Shown: positions 13,849 through 18,401 of the stretch, one piece after another | Layout of the letters: every line of letters begins with the position of its first letter | Numbering within the stretch: the stretch's first letter is position 1 | DNA from: CAYJFX01 sp964370315 | GTDB taxonomy: Bacteria > Spirochaetota > Spirochaetia > Treponematales > Treponemataceae | Length of the DNA stretch: 18,401 nucleotides | Assembly: GCA_964370315.1 (NCBI GenBank) | Contig: CAYJIS010000041.1 | Location: 1 to 18,401, forward strand | Direction of reading: 5' to 3' | Notes under the pieces: generated by a model | What the model was told of the DNA's origin: nothing | The model's database searches: none | What the model saw: the letters and a program-made list of their open reading frames with translations, nothing else | Translations under genes and position numbers: made by a program

Positions 13849-14534
13849 TTGATTTATGGTTGCAATCTCTTAGTATGGCAATTGAAACATCTTTTTGGTT
13901 GGCCCCATTGCTTGCTTTGTTAGCAGGAATTTTAACATCTGTTACGCCTTGTTCACTTTCATCAATTCCTTTAGTAATTGGGTATGTTGGTGGCACCTCC
14001 ACAGAACCTAAAAAAGCACTCAAACTTTCGTTAATTTTTGCCCTTGGCTCTGCAATTACATTTACTACCCTTGGCGTTGTCGCATCCTTAGCAGGAAGTT
14101 TAATCGGAAACTCAGCAAAATGGTGGTACATAGTGTTAGGAATATTAATGGTACTTATGGCACTACAAACATGGGAAATATATGAGTTTATTCCATCGAG
14201 CATTTTAATGTCAAAAAATAAAAAGAAGGGTAGTTTAGGTGCCTTTCTTGCGGGTATTTTAGGTGGAATTTTTTCTTCTGCTTGTGCGACTCCTGTACTG
14301 GTTGTTCTTTTAGCTCTTGTTGCAGGAAAAGGAAGTTTGGTTTGGGGAGTGGTACTCTTACTATTGTATTCGATAGGTCATGGTGCTTTAAGTGTTTTTG
14401 CAGGTACTTCTGTAGGTTTTGTACAAAAATTGTCTAGCAAAGATGCTTTCAGTACCTGGGGAAAGGTACTAAAAATTGTCATGGGAAGTGCCATTTTAGC
14501 AATAGGATTTTACATGTTCTATTTGGGATTTTAA
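13845..14534 (+). CDS. CcdA/DsbD-type transmembrane electron carrier
   Basis: A 229-residue polytopic protein of the CcdA/DsbD-beta family, which moves electrons from cytosolic thioredoxin to thioredoxin-like proteins outside the membrane. The two essential intramembrane cysteines are present: Cys36 in SVTPCSLSSIPLVIG and Cys147 in SSACATPVLVVLLAL, each next to proline as in the family. About six hydrophobic segments are seen, with a short basic loop (SKNKKKGS, about 123-130) between the halves. The start ATG overlaps the thioredoxin stop (ATGA). No cytochrome c genes are near, so a role in feeding the adjacent thioredoxin is more likely than cytochrome biogenesis. It ends in a convergent overlap with the ACT-domain gene, both stop codons lying in TTAA. 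Confidence 0.9.
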   Translation: MIDLWLQSLSMAIETSFWLAPLLALLAGILTSVTPCSLSSIPLVIGYVGGTSTEPKKALKLSLIFALGSAITFTTLGVVASLAGSLIGNSAKWWYIVLGILMVLMALQTWEIYEFIPSSILMSKNKKKGSLGAFLAGILGGIFSSACATPVLVVLLALVAGKGSLVWGVVLLLLYSIGHGALSVFAGTSVGFVQKLSSKDAFSTWGKVLKIVMGSAILAIGFYMFYLGF

Positions 14535-14899
14535 GAGTCAATTACATAGCCGTTTTGTTGTAATGCTAAAACGGCTTTTTCAAAGTCGAGTTCTTTTGTT
14601 AAAATATAATCTGTGTTAAATGTAGAAATGGCAAAGACTCCAATATTTTCTTCGGCAATTGTTTTTGTTATTTTTGCTAATACACCTACAAGAGAAAACT
14701 CCATTTGTCCTTGAATGCGCAAGGCCTTCCATCCGTCTTCGCGCTCTATAGTGCTTGAAGGAACGTGTTCTGTACGGCATACCAGTGATATTTCTTCATC
14801 TGTCTTTGCTACAAAACAAAAGTCATCATTTAGGGGTACATCTTGTAAATCAATAATTTTGCAAATAGTAAAAGTGCCATCTATGAGTTTTATGTACAT
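14531..14899 (-). CDS. Small ACT-domain protein
   Basis: A 122-residue cytosolic protein. The N-terminal part (LIDGTFTICKI) and the C-terminal ACT-like part (EFSLVGVLAKITKTIAEENIGVFAISTFNTDYILTKE cut into its strands, residues about 67-105) match the small stand-alone ACT_7/CASTOR-like proteins common in bacteria, thought to bind an amino acid or other small ligand. No catalytic domain is attached. There is no ribosome site before the ATG; instead a perfect extended -10 ends six bases upstream, which suggests a leaderless mRNA. The stop codon overlaps that of the CcdA-like gene on the other strand. It has no evident link to the surrounding arsenic genes. Confidence 0.82.
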   Translation of the reverse strand: MYIKLIDGTFTICKIIDLQDVPLNDDFCFVAKTDEEISLVCRTEHVPSSTIEREDGWKALRIQGQMEFSLVGVLAKITKTIAEENIGVFAISTFNTDYILTKELDFEKAVLALQQNGYVIDS

Positions 14900-14905
14900 A
14901 TAGTT

Positions 14906-14935
14906 ATTATAGCATATCTTACAAAATTATAACAA
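14906..14935 (-). promoter_or_regulatory. Extended -10 promoter of the ACT gene, predicted leaderless
   Basis: On the minus strand: TTGTTA (14935-14930), 18-base spacer ending TGC, TATAAT (14911-14906), then AACTAT and the ATG at 14899. The -10 is perfect and extended. The predicted start site coincides with the ATG. Confidence 0.65.
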
Positions 14936-14969
14936 AAAAAGTGAAAAATGAAGTACTTTTGTATATTTT

Positions 14970-16979
14970 TTAGTAGGGCAGTGTATCAATGTAAGAGACA
15001 CTCCCGTTATGACCCCTATTCCAGTCTGCACTCCACTTACTTTCATCTGTTCCTTTTTCTATAAGTATTGTTGCTTCGCTATCATCAAATGCGTCTACCG
15101 TAATTTCTTCAACGCTACTTGGAATATAAAAAACAGAGCTACTACTATTTAATGCGTTCATAAATGCTTCTTGACCAATATAAGAAAGTGTTTTTGGTAT
15201 ATTGCCAACATCAGTTAATGTTGAGCAATTTTTAAAAGCAAATGCTCCAATATTATTTATTTTTTCACCGAAATCAACTCTTTGTAAATTTACACATCCT
15301 TCAAATGCATATGTTTCAATTGTGGTTGCCCAGTCGATTTCTAAAGTCAGTATTACAACTTCAGTTAATGAGGTACATGCTTGAAAAGCCCTAGAACCAA
15401 TACGAGCAACACCTGTGCCTAGTTGTAATGATGTTAGATTATCACAGCTATAAAATGCTGACACACCAATTTCAGTAACAGAATTTGGAATTATTACACT
15501 ACGTATATTTGTATCATAAAATGCGCGATCATATATTGATGTTACACTTCTATTTTCTCCATCATAATAATAGGTATCAGGAATGATAACGCTGGTTGCG
15601 ATTTCTGCATTGGTCATTCCTGTAACTTGTAGATCCCCAAATGCATCTTTTTCATATGTTAAAATAGCAACAACATCAGAATATATCCATTTGGCATACA
15701 ATTCTTTGTTTCCAAAACTACCAGTTGCTATATTCGTTACTTTATTGCCAGTATAATCGCTAGTAAGATACCAACCGTCAAAAGTATACCCATCTCTCGT
15801 TGGGTTTTTTAGGGTGATTGTAGCACTTTCTATAGTATAAGAACTTGGATTATCTTCGCTGTTTATTCCATTATTTACGTTGTATATGATATTATAGGAT
15901 GTAGGTGTCCACTTTGCATACAAACTTAAATCTCCAGTACTACCTTTTGATATTTTCGTAAATTTATCATTTGAATAAGAACTGTTATTATACCAGCCTT
16001 CGAATGTATAGCCCTCTCGGGTAGGGTCATTTAAAATTATTGTATTACTTTCTATTGTGAATGAGGAAGGATTTGATGGATTATTTGAACTATTATTTAA
16101 GTGATATATTATACTATAGTTTACCAAAGTCCACTTTGCATAGAAATCTAAATTTCCAGTACTACCTTTTGTTACTTCTGTTATGGTTATACCTTCGAAT
16201 TCACTATTATCATACCAACCCTCAAATATATATCCATCTTTATTGGCATTGGTTAATCCAAAAGTGTTTTTTTCACTTGTATAAGTTGTTGGGTTAGAAT
16301 GATTACCAGCATTGTGATATGTTATTGAATACTCATTTTCTTCCAACTGAATCCATTTGGCGTAAAGTTTGTAAGGAGAGGGCACAATGCTAGAAATATC
16401 TGAAATTCGCTTGTCGGATACACTTTCGAATTCAAACCACCCATCAAATGAAAATCCTTCACGTATTGGAATTGGTAAAAGTATGGGTAAGTCATTTTCA
16501 TTATACGTATTTATGTCAACAATAGATTCGTATGAATAATCTAGTTGAACTTCAAATTCAATGCTTTCTTCATATCTGGTTATGTTATTAATCTGTAAAT
16601 TATTTACACCTGATTTAATAATTATTATATCTGATTCACCCTTGTAGCGAGAATCCCCATTAACTAAGTCTAATGAAGCATATACTTCTTTTCCCACAAG
16701 AGGGAGGTTAGAAAACTGTGTTGTTATTTCATCTTGGTCATCCGAAAATGTTTCTTTTCTTGTAGCTATTATAGTATCATTTTTTGCATTTATAATTGAA
16801 ATAGTAGCATAAATATTGTCTAAACTTTTTCCATTAATTTGCTCAACCATACTTACTTCATAAGTTGAACTGATATCAAAATTAAATTGAATATCTGCTT
16901 CGTTGTTAATATTCCAGATTCCATTACATGCAGTACATGTAATTAAACTAAACAATATAATCGAGTAAAAAGTTTTCAT
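14970..16979 (-). CDS. Lipoprotein with InlB-type B repeats and BspA-type leucine-rich repeats
   Basis: A 669-residue predicted surface lipoprotein. The signal peptide ends TCTAC with Cys18 lipidated, a relaxed lipobox. Residues about 28-155 are a beta-rich region of no recognised family. Then come Listeria-Bacteroides repeats (Flg_new/InlB B type): a shorter first copy ending YAKW at 209 and three full copies ending YAKW at 283, 357 and 431, exactly 74 residues apart, each with a GYxFxGWY motif. Residues about 455-650 are seven BspA/LRR_5-type units marked by AF-x-x-C/A/T (near 486, 508, 531, 558, 581, 605 and 630). Such proteins mediate host or surface adhesion. The ATG at 16979 was chosen because AAGGATAT and an extended -10 precede it and it gives a signal peptide; a start at 17075 would run into the divergent promoter. 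Confidence 0.85.
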   Translation of the reverse strand: MKTFYSIILFSLITCTACNGIWNINNEADIQFNFDISSTYEVSMVEQINGKSLDNIYATISIINAKNDTIIATRKETFSDDQDEITTQFSNLPLVGKEVYASLDLVNGDSRYKGESDIIIIKSGVNNLQINNITRYEESIEFEVQLDYSYESIVDINTYNENDLPILLPIPIREGFSFDGWFEFESVSDKRISDISSIVPSPYKLYAKWIQLEENEYSITYHNAGNHSNPTTYTSEKNTFGLTNANKDGYIFEGWYDNSEFEGITITEVTKGSTGNLDFYAKWTLVNYSIIYHLNNSSNNPSNPSSFTIESNTIILNDPTREGYTFEGWYNNSSYSNDKFTKISKGSTGDLSLYAKWTPTSYNIIYNVNNGINSEDNPSSYTIESATITLKNPTRDGYTFDGWYLTSDYTGNKVTNIATGSFGNKELYAKWIYSDVVAILTYEKDAFGDLQVTGMTNAEIATSVIIPDTYYYDGENRSVTSIYDRAFYDTNIRSVIIPNSVTEIGVSAFYSCDNLTSLQLGTGVARIGSRAFQACTSLTEVVILTLEIDWATTIETYAFEGCVNLQRVDFGEKINNIGAFAFKNCSTLTDVGNIPKTLSYIGQEAFMNALNSSSSVFYIPSSVEEITVDAFDDSEATILIEKGTDESKWSADWNRGHNGSVSYIDTLPY
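15685..16353 (-). repeat. Three 74-codon InlB-type repeats
   Basis: Codons 210-431 of the lipoprotein encode three consecutive units of exactly 74 residues, each ending with an aromatic residue followed by AKW and containing GST/GSF-G before it. At DNA level the copies have diverged, so they are old duplications rather than a fresh tandem array. Confidence 0.8.
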
Positions 16980-17000
16980 TTTATTATATCCTTGCGAAGC

Positions 17001-17029
17001 AATATAACATAGTTTAGTTATTAAATCAA
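17001..17029 (-). promoter_or_regulatory. Promoter of the InlB/BspA-like lipoprotein gene
   Basis: On the minus strand: TTGATT (17029-17024), 17-base spacer ending TGT, TATATT (17006-17001), about 20 bases before the ATG at 16979. Confidence 0.55.
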
Positions 17030-17047
17030 GGATTACATAATTAAAAC

Positions 17048-17067
17048 ACATCAAAATATTTTTATCT
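17048..17067. promoter_or_regulatory. Degenerate upstream ArsR-type operator
   Basis: ACATCAA-N6-TTTATCT: the left half is intact, while the right half has lost the G of TTGAT. It lies one base upstream of the -35 at 17069 and 54 bp (centre to centre) from the intact operator, a placement similar to the upstream copy at 12213. Confidence 0.4.
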
Positions 17068-17068
17068 A

Positions 17069-17097
17069 TTAACAATTATTCTAGAATATTGTATATT
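17069..17097 (+). promoter_or_regulatory. Promoter of the cysteine-rich protein/ACR3 block
   Basis: TTAACA (17069-17074), 17-base spacer, TATATT (17092-17097). Same -10 and spacing as the two other ars promoters. Confidence 0.7.
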
Positions 17098-17101
17098 TAT
17101 T

Positions 17102-17121
17102 ATATCAAAAAATATTGATGT
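17102..17121. promoter_or_regulatory. ArsR operator at the ACR3 block
   Basis: ATATCAA-N6-TTGATGT, extended by one complementary pair (T at 17101, A at 17122). It starts after a four-base gap from the -10, exactly as at arsR and the permease gene. Confidence 0.8.
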
Positions 17122-17144
17122 ATTAAATTTTAAGGAGTCTATTA

Positions 17145-17528
17145 ATGGGTTTATTTAATTTTGGTAAGAAAAAAGAGTCAAGTTGTTGTTCAAGCGAAAC
17201 AAAGCAATCAAGCTGTTGTTCACCTAAACCTGTACAAGAAGTTAAAGCAAAGTGCGATTGTGGAAGTGAATGCGGAATTAGTGATATTAAAAATGCTCGT
17301 TTTATAGTACTTGGTGCATGCTGCAAAAAAAGCTCAGAAACTTTTAATAATGTGAAACAAGCGGTAAAAGAACTCGGTCTTAAAGATGAAGTTCTAAATA
17401 TTGGGGATATGGCTGAAATTGCAAAATTTGGTGTAATGCAAACTCCTGCATTCGTAATTGATAGTAAGGTTGTTTCATTTGGTAAATTAATTACCGTTGA
17501 TGTTGCAAAAGATTTAATTAATGCATAA
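17145..17528 (+). CDS. Cysteine-rich thioredoxin-fold protein of the ars locus
   Basis: A 127-residue cytosolic protein. The C-terminal 77 residues match the small glutaredoxin/thioredoxin_3 ('redox-active disulfide protein 2') fold: ARFIVLGACCKKSSETF around the active site and the cis-proline in MQTPAFVID. The usual CxxC is changed to Cys59-Cys60-Lys-Lys-Ser63, so the resolving cysteine is lost and a vicinal pair gained. An N-terminal extension (1-45) carries SSCCS twice, ten residues apart, plus CDCGSEC, giving nine cysteines in all. AAGGAG lies seven bases before the ATG. It is the first gene of the transcript that continues to ACR3. Vicinal cysteines suggest As(III) binding, as in the chaperone ArsD, but this is inference; a thiol reductase role is the alternative. 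Confidence 0.85.
   Translation: MGLFNFGKKKESSCCSSETKQSSCCSPKPVQEVKAKCDCGSECGISDIKNARFIVLGACCKKSSETFNNVKQAVKELGLKDEVLNIGDMAEIAKFGVMQTPAFVIDSKVVSFGKLITVDVAKDLINA
17178..17222 (+). repeat. 30-bp in-frame duplication encoding two SSCCS motifs
   Basis: TCAAGTTGTTGTTCA (17178-17192) and TCAAGCTGTTGTTCA (17208-17222) differ at one base and are 30 bp apart, i.e. ten codons. Each encodes SSCCS. The near identity points to a fairly recent tandem duplication or selection for two sites. Confidence 0.75.
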
Positions 17529-17601
17529 TGTAGTTATTGTTAATAAGATTTCATTGTTAATTATACATTGTAAATTGTAAATTACATAACTGGAGAAAAG
17601 A

Positions 17602-18401
17602 ATGGAAAAAATGGATAAAACTGGAATTAGTTTTTTTGAAAGATATTTAACCGTATGGGTCTTACTTTGTATGGTAGTAGGTGTGTTAATCGGAAATTTT
17701 TTACCGGTTATTCCTGAAACGTTGGCTAAATTTGAATATGCAAAGGTATCAATTCCAATTGCAATTCTCATTTGGTTAATGATATATCCAATGATGTTAA
17801 AGGTTGATTTTCAATCAATAAAAAATGTTGGAAGCAATCCAAAAGGTCTTTTTGTAACATGGGTTACAAACTGGCTTATTAAGCCCTTTACTATGTTCGG
17901 TATTGCTTGGCTTTTCTTTTATGTGATTTTTAAGAATCTCATTCCTGCAAACCTCGCGCAAGACTACCTTTCGGGTGCAGTCCTCTTAGGGGCAGCTCCT
18001 TGTACAGCTATGGTATTTGTATGGTCTCATTTAACAAAGGGGAATCCCGCATACACCGTTGTACAAGTTGCAACAAATGATCTTATAATTTTAGTGGCTT
18101 TTACCCCTATTGTTGCTCTCCTTTTGGGGGTAGTAGGGGTAACGATTCCTTGGGCAACACTTATATTATCTGTTGTGCTTTTTGTTGTCGTGCCTTTAAG
18201 CTTAGGTATTTTAACCAGAAGCTATGTAATAAAAAAACATGGTTTAGATTATTTAAACAATACTTTTATTCCAAAGTTTGGAAACATTACTATAATTGGT
18301 CTTTTATTAACACTTGTGATAATTTTTTCACAACAAGGTGATGTTATTTTAAGTAATCCTTTACACATTGTATTAATCGCAATTCCTTTAACTATTCAAA
18401 C
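17602..18401 (+). CDS. acr3: ACR3 family arsenite efflux transporter, 3' end outside window
   Basis: The first 266 codons are present and open to the right edge. The sequence is typical ACR3 (bile/arsenite/riboflavin transporter superfamily): an N-terminal FFERYLTVWVLLCMVVGVLI, then IWLMIYPMMLKVDF, then the diagnostic GAAPCTAMVFVWSHLTKG, whose cysteine corresponds to the one essential for As(III) transport in studied ACR3 proteins, and TNDLIILVAFTPIVALLLG. About seven of the expected ten helices are in the window; full-length members are about 350 residues. GGAGAAAAG precedes the ATG at 17602. The 73-bp gap after the cysteine-rich gene has no terminator, so both share the ArsR-controlled promoter at 17069. 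It exports As(III) and perhaps Sb(III) using the proton motive force. Confidence 0.93.
   Translation, partial: MEKMDKTGISFFERYLTVWVLLCMVVGVLIGNFLPVIPETLAKFEYAKVSIPIAILIWLMIYPMMLKVDFQSIKNVGSNPKGLFVTWVTNWLIKPFTMFGIAWLFFYVIFKNLIPANLAQDYLSGAVLLGAAPCTAMVFVWSHLTKGNPAYTVVQVATNDLIILVAFTPIVALLLGVVGVTIPWATLILSVVLFVVVPLSLGILTRSYVIKKHGLDYLNNTFIPKFGNITIIGLLLTLVIIFSQQGDVILSNPLHIVLIAIPLTIQ

Noticed and set aside
14937..14965. A/T hairpin with T-run after the InlB/BspA-like gene as an intrinsic terminator
   Set aside because: The stem is only about six A/T pairs and overlaps the region just upstream of the ACT promoter; too weak to annotate.
15685..16353. Regularly spaced repeats as a possible CRISPR array or minisatellite
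   Set aside because: The period is 222 bp, the repeats are diverged and coding, and they match a known protein repeat family.
16980..17075. Longer N-terminus for the InlB/BspA-like lipoprotein starting at 17075
   Set aside because: It would bury the lipoprotein signal peptide behind 32 extra residues and overlap the divergent promoter; the ATG at 16979 has a ribosome site and promoter.

Overview
This is an AT-rich bacterial window with tightly packed genes, vegetative promoters close to TTGACA-17-TATAAT, GGAGG-type ribosome sites and several lipoproteins. A lipoprotein that joins Listeria-Bacteroides (InlB B-type) repeats to BspA-type leucine-rich repeats, together with relaxed lipoboxes, points weakly to a host- or gut-associated spirochaete of the Sphaerochaeta/Pleomorphochaeta kind. 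A low-GC Firmicute or Tenericute cannot be excluded. There are no tRNA, rRNA, CRISPR, transposase or phage genes.

Layout. 1-95 (-): start of a secreted protein that runs off the left edge. 249-1646 (+): MATE efflux pump. 1680-5477 (-): ferric-type ABC importer in the order lipoprotein SBP, ATPase, fused double permease, with a terminator-like palindrome between the SBP and ATPase genes. 5478-5878: divergent promoter region holding an interrupted inverted repeat. 5879-8745 (+): glutamate decarboxylase and glutamate/GABA antiporter, a two-gene acid-resistance operon. 8830-9894 (-) and 9964-10845 (+): YeiH-type transporter and a divergent LysR regulator, a known pairing.

10938 to the right edge is an arsenic/thiol-redox locus in three blocks: (a) arsR alone; (b) ArsP/UPF0718 permease, membrane-anchored thioredoxin and CcdA-like electron carrier, at 12305-14534; (c) a small cysteine-rich thioredoxin-fold protein followed by an ACR3 arsenite pump cut by the right edge. 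Minus-strand genes lie between the blocks: an unknown lipoprotein, an ACT-domain protein and the InlB/BspA-like lipoprotein. All three plus-strand blocks begin with the same module: a -35, 17 bp, TATATT, 4 bp, then an ATATCAA-N6-TTGATRT palindrome over the expected transcription start. This is strong sequence evidence for one ArsR regulon spread over about 6 kb.

How the genes fit together. ArsR should release the three promoters on metalloid exposure. ACR3 exports As(III), and the cysteine-rich protein may bind As(III) or act as its thiol partner. The permease/thioredoxin/CcdA block looks like a device that carries reducing power across the membrane next to a metal(loid) permease. No arsenate reductase is visible. 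Two genes (yeiH and the ACT gene) lack a ribosome site and have an extended -10 exactly six bases before the ATG, suggesting leaderless mRNAs.
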